In this document: positions 1 through 8,114 of the stretch, piece after piece
Layout of the letters: each line of letters opens with the position of its first letter
Position numbering within the stretch: the stretch's first letter is position 1
Assembly: GCF_001591685.1 (NCBI RefSeq)
Contig: NZ_BCVJ01000003.1
Location: forward strand, 1-64,000
Length of the DNA: 64,000 bases
Reading direction: 5' to 3'
Source of the DNA: Ligilactobacillus murinus DSM 20452 = NBRC 14221
GTDB taxonomy: Bacteria > Bacillota > Bacilli > Lactobacillales > Lactobacillaceae
The notes under the pieces: generated by a model
Database searches by the model: none
What the model was told of the DNA's origin: nothing
The model's input: only the letters and a program-made list of their open reading frames with translations
Translations under genes and position numbers: made by a program

Positions 1-27
1 TTGTATACTTGACGGGCCCTAGTGCCC
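1..27. repeat. 27-bp direct repeat, left copy
   Basis: This sequence is identical to 9742-9768, so the two copies bracket the 9.7-kb block holding the restriction-like genes, the toxin-antitoxin remnant and the insertion sequence. It contains GGGC and GCCC arms around CCTAGT. The left copy lies on the window edge, so its true length and left flank cannot be seen. It could be a target-site or attachment-type duplication, or one unit of an extragenic repeat family. Confidence 0.8.
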
Positions 28-98
28 TTTGACGGGAGGATGGTTTATTTAAATCAAAATTAAACTGTCCAAAAGTCACCGTCTTAAACGGTTCCTTG

Positions 99-131
99 GA
101 GGTAATGTTCCCGCATTACCTCTTTTCTTTT
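99..131 (+). terminator. intrinsic terminator
   Basis: A perfect 9-bp stem (99-107 with 114-122) with a 6-nt loop is followed by a T-rich run on the plus strand. It would end transcription entering from the left of the window. It is wrongly oriented to serve the helicase gene, which is on the minus strand. Confidence 0.75.
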
Positions 132-187
132 ATCAGTATAACACTGAAATAAATTGTTAGCAATTTCAAAAACATAATGAATTATCA

Positions 188-3100
188 TCATTTGAATACG
201 ATATTTCCATTCAAAACCTTATATTTAGTAGTTTCTAGAGAAGCCTTCCTAGTATCTACACTACGCATATCTTTCCCCACATTTTCCATTTCATTCAAGT
301 TATCTGGATCGAAGAATTCAATATAATTTTCAATATTCAACCAGAATGCATTAGGATTGTGAGCTATTTCCTCAACTATTGGGAATAAATCATCATCTTT
401 ATCGATAGTTTCAATATACTTGGTAATATTTTTCAATTGTTTAGGATCAATATTTACTGATTTAAGCTTGGACATGACCATATTAGGATCAGATTTTGCA
501 CTGTTTTGCAATGCTATTGAAGCCCTAACAGCAACTGTATTTTTGGTCGACTTAATATTTTCAGCAAAGAATTCATGTTGTTTGTTGTATTCTTCAATCT
601 GTTTTTTGACTACGGTATATATCTTAGATTGAGCCTTTTCAATTGCTGCCAAAGCTTCTCCTTGAGTTAATATATCAGTATTATGCACGTCAAAAGAAAT
701 CTCACCATTCAAGCTCTTTTCAGCCTCAATAATATCTACTTTAGTTGAATTATCAATATCAACTAGCAGGTTTTCCTTTTCAAGGAAGGCATTGTTTATG
801 TCATAGTACTGGATCTCTACAACAGCAATAGAACGATTATCCTTTCCATTAGAAAAGCTATAAACTGGTATAAGAGGTTTTTGAAGAGGAGTTAATTGAT
901 TTGTTTTGAAATCATACATACGCTTGTTAGCATGTTGGTAAACTTCTGAATGCTTTTCAGATGAGAAATCAGAATGATTTATCAATTGCTCGTTTGTCTT
1001 GTTTAACATGGACTTGATAGCGTTTTGCTTTTTCTCTTTGATATCCTTCAAGTAGTCTTCATATTGTGGCAAAACAACATTGTCGAACTCAGTGTCATTT
1101 AAGATACCAGCCATTTTATTACCTAACCTATTCATCATCTTCAATTGAGAATTGATAGATTGATAGATAGGGAAAGTGTAGATATAGATCTGGTCTTTGT
1201 TATCACCTTTAGGCAAAGGTCTGTCGATACGACCAATACGCTGTTCTAAGGTCATAGGATTATATGGTAGGTCAATATTCATTAATGTTACGGCATCTTG
1301 TAAGTTTTGACCAGTTGAAATAGTATCTGTAGCAACTATCAAATCGATTTGTTCATCGTCATCGATCAAATCTACCATTTTTTTAGATTGTGGTGAGAAG
1401 TGATTCAATACGTCTTTTTTAGTGGAAGGTTGTTGATTTATCTTAGCTGGATATCCATCTTTAGTAGTATTACCTGCGCCTACTATCATTCCCATAGGAT
1501 ATTCAAGACTTGATCCGTTATAATGCTCATATAGTTTTTCATAATAATAATTTACAGTGTCAGCAAACTGAGATATCAAGATTATCTTATGTCCCTTAGA
1601 GCGCTCTTCGTCGATACATTCGATAATTTTGTCGACCTTTTCATCAACTTTACTATAGGCTTTAGTTAAGTCGCTGATCAACATTTTTAAAGTGGAAACG
1701 TCACTGTTATAATCAGATATCATTTTATCTACGGCATTCTTAGCTTGTTTTGCAGTAAGACTATCGATTTGTGCTTTTAGATTTTCGATATATTTTCGTT
1801 TCCTGATTTGTGATTTGATACTTTGTTGAGAATTATCTTCTGAATAATCGACAAAGTCTTGGAATAAGAGTCCTACTTTGTCCTCATACTCTGTTATACC
1901 ATATGCAGATCCTAAATATCGTTTGTAATAACTTAAAAGCTCTTTGCCTTTTACAAAAGACATTGGTCTTAAATATAATTCATTTAACTTTTCTAACTTA
2001 TCAACTATGTGTTGTAAAGACGTAACATATGCTTTCCAACTAGAATCAGCTCTTTTAAGTAACATCATCTTTAATTGCTTAGCGCCGATCTCTTCTTTGT
2101 TATTGTCAATATATTTGATAGGATCTTGATATGGAAATTTTAAGTCAGCAATAATATCAAAGTTGTTACTGAAAATATCGTTCTTTCTGGGTTCATATGG
2201 TATATCTATACTTGGAAAGTTTCGGTGTGGAAAGCGTGCACCTTTACCACCATACGTCTTTCTTGTTCTTTGTAAATAGACATCGGCCCAGAATTCTTGG
2301 AAAGCAGCATCGTCTTGAGCTAAATGTCTTACGACCTTGTTACTTAATTTATTTGGAGAAAGTAAAAAATATTGCTTATACTTCCTGTCATTAGGAATAG
2401 CATCAACTTTAAGAAACAACGAGCCTATATTGATTACATCTTCACGAGCATTGTTCCAAGGGGTAGCAGTTAGAAGTAAACCTTTCACATTAGGATTTTG
2501 TTGTTTTATGAATGAGACTTTGCGGTATGCCTCAGTATTATTGTTCTTAAACCCTAGATGAGCTTCATCAATGACAACTAATGTATAGTTATTGTTTTCT
2601 AGCTGTTTATGGTCTATATTGACAAGTTGCTGACGTGAAATGTATTCATATTCATTGGGCTTGATACCAACAGCTTTTAATTCGTCGTGCCACTGATCTT
2701 TTAATTTATTATCAGCAACGATCAAGATTCGATTAATATTTTCAGTTTCTAAGTATTGTCTTATCACACCCGCTGTTGTCCTAGTTTTACCTAAACCAAC
2801 ACCATCTGATAGCACAGCCGTATTGAATGAATCGAGTTTTTCCTTGATATTGACGATCCCACTTCTTTGGTGTGGAAACAGCTCTTGTACCCATTTCTTG
2901 CTACTGTCTAATTCTGCATATGGTTGCGCAAATATACTAGCAAAATCATAATAAGTTTCCTTTACAGGCTTATATTGTTGAACGGTTTTCTTAGCACCGT
3001 TACTACTTGCGATCTTGATTAAATCAGGTGAAAAATCAGTTACCTCATCTGTAGAAAGCCATAAGTCATTGTACCAACGGTGTAACGCAAAGAAGCCGTC

Positions 3101-3640
3101 TTGAGTCAATACATTGAGTTCTGTATTACCTTCCAACCCCGATCTAGAGAAGTTAGATGAACCAACAATAGCTGTACCATTACTAGAATTTAAATTAGAA
3201 GCAAATAAATAGCTTTTTGCGTGGAAGTAATTAGCCGTACCAGTATAAACTTTTACCTCTATCTTACCTTCTCTTATCCAATCAGAAACCTTTCCGAGAA
3301 ACTCTTTATCAGATATTTCACAAGTATCCTTTTGTGTCGTATCCTCAATTATTTCAATAAAGTTATTATACTTACTATTATCTAAGATATTAACTGTAGA
3401 ACCATTAGTTTCATTGCCCATTAGGATACGAAAATGACCGTTCCTGTTATCCATAAAGTTAGTGAATTCGTCTTTTAATAACAGTAACCCACTGATATAA
3501 AAGTATCCTACAGCTACATCAAGGACTTTGAACTTATCATCCTTTAAAAGGTATTTTAATGCGTCAGTCATTGATACATTACGATTATCAATAACTTTTT
3601 TAGAAAATAGCTGTTCTTCAAAACTTGTTTCAGACATCAT
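188..3640 (-). CDS. PLD nuclease-SF2/SNF2 helicase fusion, restriction-like defence protein
   Basis: This 1150-residue protein joins a phospholipase D-type nuclease to an ATP-dependent helicase. The N-terminal part has an HxK motif at about residues 140-142 followed by GSSNFSRSGLEGNTE (about 160-174), as in one PLD half-site. The helicase has Walker A GVGLGKT (about 280-286), DEAH (358-361), TATP (391-394) and motif VI QRIGRIDR (about 800-807). A long linker, partly coiled-coil-like, separates the two RecA lobes. It is translationally coupled to the upstream methyltransferase: the stop and start overlap as ATGA. A second ATG at 3637 is better spaced from GAGG and may be the true start. The family fits nuclease-translocases of restriction or DISARM-like systems; the exact system type is inference. 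Single HKD motifs suggest action as a dimer. Confidence 0.85.
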   Translation of the reverse strand: MMSETSFEEQLFSKKVIDNRNVSMTDALKYLLKDDKFKVLDVAVGYFYISGLLLLKDEFTNFMDNRNGHFRILMGNETNGSTVNILDNSKYNNFIEIIEDTTQKDTCEISDKEFLGKVSDWIREGKIEVKVYTGTANYFHAKSYLFASNLNSSNGTAIVGSSNFSRSGLEGNTELNVLTQDGFFALHRWYNDLWLSTDEVTDFSPDLIKIASSNGAKKTVQQYKPVKETYYDFASIFAQPYAELDSSKKWVQELFPHQRSGIVNIKEKLDSFNTAVLSDGVGLGKTRTTAGVIRQYLETENINRILIVADNKLKDQWHDELKAVGIKPNEYEYISRQQLVNIDHKQLENNNYTLVVIDEAHLGFKNNNTEAYRKVSFIKQQNPNVKGLLLTATPWNNAREDVINIGSLFLKVDAIPNDRKYKQYFLLSPNKLSNKVVRHLAQDDAAFQEFWADVYLQRTRKTYGGKGARFPHRNFPSIDIPYEPRKNDIFSNNFDIIADLKFPYQDPIKYIDNNKEEIGAKQLKMMLLKRADSSWKAYVTSLQHIVDKLEKLNELYLRPMSFVKGKELLSYYKRYLGSAYGITEYEDKVGLLFQDFVDYSEDNSQQSIKSQIRKRKYIENLKAQIDSLTAKQAKNAVDKMISDYNSDVSTLKMLISDLTKAYSKVDEKVDKIIECIDEERSKGHKIILISQFADTVNYYYEKLYEHYNGSSLEYPMGMIVGAGNTTKDGYPAKINQQPSTKKDVLNHFSPQSKKMVDLIDDDEQIDLIVATDTISTGQNLQDAVTLMNIDLPYNPMTLEQRIGRIDRPLPKGDNKDQIYIYTFPIYQSINSQLKMMNRLGNKMAGILNDTEFDNVVLPQYEDYLKDIKEKKQNAIKSMLNKTNEQLINHSDFSSEKHSEVYQHANKRMYDFKTNQLTPLQKPLIPVYSFSNGKDNRSIAVVEIQYYDINNAFLEKENLLVDIDNSTKVDIIEAEKSLNGEISFDVHNTDILTQGEALAAIEKAQSKIYTVVKKQIEEYNKQHEFFAENIKSTKNTVAVRASIALQNSAKSDPNMVMSKLKSVNIDPKQLKNITKYIETIDKDDDLFPIVEEIAHNPNAFWLNIENYIEFFDPDNLNEMENVGKDMRSVDTRKASLETTKYKVLNGNIVFK

Positions 3641-6600
3641 TTCACCTCTTTTAATCTATCGTAGCAATCAATAATACGCTGTGTTTCTTCTTGAACTGCT
3701 TTTGCATGTTTTGCACTTTCGAAGGTATGCATTAAAGTAACGACCTCTTGTCTAGTCAAATTAAAATCGATCATAACTCTTGCATTAAGTTCAGCGATCA
3801 ATTCATTATGCTCGTAATTCATATATGCTTCTCCTGGAACTAGTTCATCTAAGTCTTGGTAGTACCCCTTGTTCTCTTTTAGAAGCTCTTTAATAATCTG
3901 AATGATCTCATCAGAATCCTTTATATCTGATATTCTAGGAATTGGCAATTGTTTTAAGTATATTTGATTAACGTTTATAGATATTAACTGTCTTAATGCA
4001 AAGTCTAAAACATAGCTATTTAGCATCCCTAGAGTAAACAATCGTTCGGTAATAGAGAAATTTTCTGCATTTTTTTCAGATATCAAACTGTTAGCACTAG
4101 TAGTTTGTGGTGGTAATAAACTAACTATCAAAGACCTGATATTGGTAGAACTTGCTACTGTTCTTAAAGCGATCCTATACGAGTCTAAATCATCTCCAAG
4201 CCTTTTTCTGGCTATGCTTTTATTTATTACATAATCTATTTCATCTGGATTAATGACAAATTGGTTTGTGTACTTTCCTTCATACAGAAGAATATCATCA
4301 TCGGTTTTATCTTTTATCTCAATGAATTTATCTGCGTCATTTGTCCTATCGAAATCCCTTCTGAATTCAATAATATTTGAGTCCCTGAGTGGTTTGAACG
4401 CCATTCTTATCTTTCCAAACAAATCAAAGGTAGCCTTACTTCTCGCTTCAACCATTCCATAACGTTCTGGTTCCATGTCAAATAAAAATGTAAATGGATA
4501 TTGTAACTTAACGCCATTATCATTTAAGTCGTCTAAATCTTGGCGATAGAAGAATGCATCAAAGCTATCAGATTCGCTGTTGTCTGTACTATTTTTACCT
4601 TCAAAAGACAATACAGCAAACTTATATCTACTATCTACAGAAGCAAATATATTCCTCCTGTTTTCAAAAGAAAGAAATTCAGACAGATTATAGTTATCTA
4701 TTACCATGTGCCTTAGTCCGGTAGAACCATTATCTGTAGCAAAGTTATCTGGTACCAAAATACTAAATAAAGCGTCATTCTTAGCTAATTGAGCAAAACG
4801 CTCTAGGGAAACTTTATATAAATTAGGATCAGACGATACTTTTTTACCATTTACCTTCCAAGACTGAAAATGAAAATTATTGTTATCTCTAAAGTATTTA
4901 GAACCTGCTTTTATTCTAAGTTGTTCTTCGTCCCATTTCTCAGAAATGTTTGACATTAGAGTGATCAACTCTTTTTCACGCTTTTTCTTTTCCTTCTTGT
5001 TAGATAATTTACGGTAACCTTCGTCATACTCAGAAAAGAATTCATCTGAATTAGGCTTCCAAACTTCCCATGGTGGATTACCGATAACAACGTCTACACC
5101 GCCGTGTTCATTAACACTGCCGTCTTCGTTAAAGAAAATCTCAGGTAAGCAAAACTCAATACAACCAATCTCTAAGAAGCTAGCATATTCAGATATATCA
5201 TTAGCTTCGGGCATAACTTTTTCTGTTAATTCATCACGTAGTTTGATGAAGGCGCTAAAATCAGTTGACTTAAGCTTTCTCAACCTAGCAATGTCTTTCT
5301 TGTATTTACTAAATACCTCCTCACGTCTGTAATAAGGTACAGCATTTATCAATGAGTTTGCGTGTATCAACGTCCTACCTATCAATTGAGGTAATTTAGT
5401 ATTCTTTGGCTTGTGTTCTAGGGACGATAAAGTCAAGGTCAAACTAGAGATAATGATAGCCTTGTAGTCAATATCTACACCGTAGATCATATTCTGCATT
5501 ACATAGTCTTCCCACTTGTATTGGCTGTCTTCTTCATTGCTAAGGAAATCATATTTATCTCTTATTTCTTGAGGAAATTCAAGTGCGTTGAGCATAGGGA
5601 ATTGTTCGGATATCTTTAAGAACGCCCCTCTTAAAAATGACCCACCACCACAAGAGAAGTCAGCTATCTTCAAGTCTAGTAAGTGCTGAATTGCTTTATC
5701 TATCTGTTCAATATTGCCTTCCTTAAGAGAAGCTTTGATAGCGTCATATCTCTTGTTAAATTTAACAGCAACCGTATTATTGACCATATAGTTAACAAAA
5801 CGCTGATCAGTATAGTAAGCCCCCTTATTCTTTTGTTCAATATCATCATCACCAAAGAAAACTACAGGTTCTTTAGTATCTTGATCTAGTGTTATTTGAA
5901 CGTTTTGACTCATTGAGTCTTCGTATTGTTTTTCAATAGCTTCAGGTGGCATATCTTCGAATCTAAAACTAAAGTTACCTGCTTTTGTATCGATATATGG
6001 TTTTGCCCAGTCTACACCGTTTTGTTCGGCTAATTCATTGTCGATCTTAGTTGCTGCACTACCTATCGAACCAGCAAAAAGGTCTCCACCGTAAGCTAGC
6101 TCAAATTGTCTACTTGCTTTCTTACTTAGTTGAGAAAGGAATTCATCTTCACCCTGTTTGATACTGACTTGAGAAGTAGCTTCAATTTCATCTGAAGTAA
6201 AGCTATTGCTAAACAAGTCAAAAACTTCGATTGAGTTCTTCTTTCTGTTTATCTTTTTAATATCCTTTTCTTCACTGACGTTCTTGGCAATGTTAACAGC
6301 TTTTTCGATAGCTTCATCAAGTGATCCACTACCTACACCTAGGGCTATCCCATCAACGTTGAATGATTCAGCGCCATAGTAACCTTCAAGGAAACGCCTC
6401 ATCAATTGTCTTAATGAGATAGTATCGACAACCGTAGATAATACTTTCTTATAAGACTCATCTTGAACTAGAGCCGTAATATTGTTTTGTTTTATGTATA
6501 TTTTTGCTTTGTCTGAAACTAAATCGTTTAGATGTTTCTTTAAATCTGAGGCGGTTATCCATTCAGACAGCTTCTTTCTGTATAAAGACACCATCGCTAA

Positions 6601-7125
6601 GAAACCAGTAGAAAGTTCACGTCTAAATGCTTTGTCGTCAATCTTGATTTCTGCTCCAAATCCAAAAGGACTTTCTTCTACAACAATGCTATCGTTTTTC
6701 AAATAATTGAGATTACGCCTGTATAGATCAATATCAGCTGTATCTGGTTTAATATCTAAACGAGTATCTCTATTACCGCCAACCATTGGAAAGAAGACTA
6801 AACGTTGCTTACCGATAAATACAACAACAGATACAGAAAAATCAGAACCCAATTGGTTGTTCTTAATATCGATAACCTGTTCGTAGAGTTTACGAATTTG
6901 CATAGTATTTGTATTCTTATCTAAGTCTGGTAAGGCAACTGCAGCCATAACACCAGTATCATTTTCATCAATCTTATCTGTGAAATATACCCTTAGGTCA
7001 CTATCAGGGGTTACGGGGTTTTTACCGACACTATATCCTAAATAGTCTGCAAGGATATTTATAGACTCTTGGTCCCCTGTTAAATTATCCAATAATAATT
7101 TAGTATTATCACTATTATTACTCAT
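3637..7125 (-). CDS. Eco57I/PglX-type N6-adenine DNA methyltransferase
   Basis: This 1162-residue class I DNA methyltransferase is predicted to methylate adenine. Visible motifs are motif X-like GAYYTD (about 435-440), the SAM-binding motif I DFSCGGGSFL (about 489-498), a motif II-like IYGVDID (about 547-553) and the catalytic NPPW (about 683-686). The C-terminal part ends near YLKQLPIPRI, a pattern typical of the specificity domain of Eco57I/TaqI-type enzymes, so it probably carries its own target recognition. The first 400 residues are unassigned; I see no clear PD-(D/E)xK nuclease. It is the first gene of a two-gene operon with the PLD-helicase, and no separate specificity subunit is present. 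It probably marks self DNA and guides the nuclease-helicase. Confidence 0.85.
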   Translation of the reverse strand: MSNNSDNTKLLLDNLTGDQESINILADYLGYSVGKNPVTPDSDLRVYFTDKIDENDTGVMAAVALPDLDKNTNTMQIRKLYEQVIDIKNNQLGSDFSVSVVVFIGKQRLVFFPMVGGNRDTRLDIKPDTADIDLYRRNLNYLKNDSIVVEESPFGFGAEIKIDDKAFRRELSTGFLAMVSLYRKKLSEWITASDLKKHLNDLVSDKAKIYIKQNNITALVQDESYKKVLSTVVDTISLRQLMRRFLEGYYGAESFNVDGIALGVGSGSLDEAIEKAVNIAKNVSEEKDIKKINRKKNSIEVFDLFSNSFTSDEIEATSQVSIKQGEDEFLSQLSKKASRQFELAYGGDLFAGSIGSAATKIDNELAEQNGVDWAKPYIDTKAGNFSFRFEDMPPEAIEKQYEDSMSQNVQITLDQDTKEPVVFFGDDDIEQKNKGAYYTDQRFVNYMVNNTVAVKFNKRYDAIKASLKEGNIEQIDKAIQHLLDLKIADFSCGGGSFLRGAFLKISEQFPMLNALEFPQEIRDKYDFLSNEEDSQYKWEDYVMQNMIYGVDIDYKAIIISSLTLTLSSLEHKPKNTKLPQLIGRTLIHANSLINAVPYYRREEVFSKYKKDIARLRKLKSTDFSAFIKLRDELTEKVMPEANDISEYASFLEIGCIEFCLPEIFFNEDGSVNEHGGVDVVIGNPPWEVWKPNSDEFFSEYDEGYRKLSNKKEKKKREKELITLMSNISEKWDEEQLRIKAGSKYFRDNNNFHFQSWKVNGKKVSSDPNLYKVSLERFAQLAKNDALFSILVPDNFATDNGSTGLRHMVIDNYNLSEFLSFENRRNIFASVDSRYKFAVLSFEGKNSTDNSESDSFDAFFYRQDLDDLNDNGVKLQYPFTFLFDMEPERYGMVEARSKATFDLFGKIRMAFKPLRDSNIIEFRRDFDRTNDADKFIEIKDKTDDDILLYEGKYTNQFVINPDEIDYVINKSIARKRLGDDLDSYRIALRTVASSTNIRSLIVSLLPPQTTSANSLISEKNAENFSITERLFTLGMLNSYVLDFALRQLISINVNQIYLKQLPIPRISDIKDSDEIIQIIKELLKENKGYYQDLDELVPGEAYMNYEHNELIAELNARVMIDFNLTRQEVVTLMHTFESAKHAKAVQEETQRIIDCYDRLKEVK

Positions 7126-7160
7126 TACTTTTCCACCTATTACACATGTTAATTAAACTC

Positions 7161-7166
7161 ATTATA
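7161..7166 (-). promoter_or_regulatory. -10 box of the methyltransferase operon
   Basis: The minus strand reads TATAAT here, 36 bases upstream of the methyltransferase start, which is preceded by a GGTGG ribosome binding site. No good -35 box is seen at 17 bp (ATGAGT), so the promoter may be weak or activator dependent. Confidence 0.5.
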
Positions 7167-7420
7167 TCATCATACAAAAAGAGACTCATCAGAATTATAC
7201 TTTCCAGTGAGCCTCTTACTTGCTTTAAGGTCAACTAAAATAAAAAATTTAGCTTGTTATTTCGCCTATCATCAAGTTGTAATCTTAGACCAAATGTTAA
7301 TTATTTATCTAGACCTATTAATTTACGTTGTTTTTGATTTGATTCGTTGGCAACAAACATTAAACAAAGAATTTGCTTTCTGATAGCCAATTAGCTATCG
7401 TGATAGTATAAAGAAGATAA

Positions 7421-7664
7421 AGTTTGACTACTATGATTGGGATGAGTTTGAACATTTTTTGGATCAAAAAGTTGGAAGATAATCTATATGAGATTTGTTC
7501 TAAGCGGGTTTCGAATATTCAGCAGGCTATCTATTTTCAAGTGAGAGATATCTAAATACCTAATTACTAATGCTTTTACCAAAAATACGCAGAAAACGCC
7601 AGAGAGAGAAAAAAGACTTGCTCGAAATAGACGAAAGAAATATCTTAAAGGGGGATCATCATGA
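7421..7664 (+). pseudogene. decayed RelE/HigB-type toxin
   Basis: Fragments of a toxin can be read in shifted frames. The first fragment reads YYDWDEFEHFLD from about 7428; after a frame change at about 7470 comes LEDNLYEICSKRVSNIQ; the last, from about 7585, reads NTQKTPEREKRLARNRRKKY and ends at TGA 7662-7664. The last two match the conserved core and tail of RelE/HigB (Gp49-like) toxins, including the TQKTP(E/K)xE motif. The middle of the protein, between the first two fragments, appears deleted, and stop codons interrupt it. The final TGA overlaps the antitoxin ATG as ATGA, the normal coupling in such operons. The toxin is therefore almost certainly inactive. Confidence 0.75.
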
Positions 7665-7948
7665 ATAAACTTAATGAATATATTGTTAGAAGAAATAAAC
7701 GTAATCCTAATTTTGCTAAACTTGTTGAACAGGAAAATATTAACTTAGAAGTAGCTATCAAAGTTCGTGATCTCCGTGAAAGTATGGGGATGAGCCAACG
7801 AACATTTGCTGAGTTAGTCGGAAAACCACAATCAACTATTGCCAGAATTGAACATGGAACAATGAATGCCTCAACCAGAGTACTATCTGAGATTGCACAA
7901 GCAACTAACCAGCGATTAACTATTCAATTCAGCCCAAATTTCAACTGA
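7661..7948 (+). CDS. XRE-family antitoxin (HigA-like)
   Basis: This 95-residue protein has a helix-turn-helix at about residues 46-80 (MSQRTFAELVGKPQSTIARI), typical of XRE-family DNA-binding antitoxins. It directly follows, and overlaps by 4 nt, the remains of a RelE/HigB toxin, so it is the antitoxin half of a type II module whose toxin has been lost. It has its own strong ribosome binding site (AAAGGGGGATCATC) and a terminator at 7965-8006. It may persist as an orphan autorepressor or as protection against related toxins. Confidence 0.85.
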   Translation: MNKLNEYIVRRNKRNPNFAKLVEQENINLEVAIKVRDLRESMGMSQRTFAELVGKPQSTIARIEHGTMNASTRVLSEIAQATNQRLTIQFSPNFN

Positions 7949-7964
7949 TTTATACCATTATATA

Positions 7965-8006
7965 AAAGAGACTTACTGGAATATTATAATTCTGGTAAGT
8001 CTCTTC
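7965..8006 (+). terminator. terminator after the antitoxin gene
   Basis: Arms 7967-7981 and 7990-8004 pair over 13 of 15 positions around an AT loop and are followed by a short pyrimidine run. A related but poorer hairpin with the same AAGAGACT...CTCTT outline lies at 7179-7217, so similar hairpins flank the toxin-antitoxin remnant. Confidence 0.65.
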
Positions 8007-8052
8007 TCCTCTTTGAATTAAGTATTATTATAGCTGCTTCTAGGAAGAAAAA

Positions 8053-8081
8053 AGCATCCCGATACTTTATACCGAGATGCT
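8053..8081. terminator. small hairpin between antitoxin and IS
   Basis: Arms 8053-8063 and 8071-8081 (AGCATC...GATGCT) form a stem with two weak pairs, preceded by an A-run. On the minus strand it has the shape of an intrinsic terminator. There is no minus-strand gene immediately upstream, so it may be a remnant of lost DNA. Confidence 0.4.
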
Positions 8082-8114
8082 ATCAGTCAAATTGATGTAG
8101 TAGCATATTTTTGA

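Noticed and set aside
188-7125. A complete DISARM or BREX locus
   Set aside because: Only a PLD-helicase and a methyltransferase are present. DrmA, DrmB, BrxA-C or PglZ genes are absent on the right side, and the left side is outside the window.
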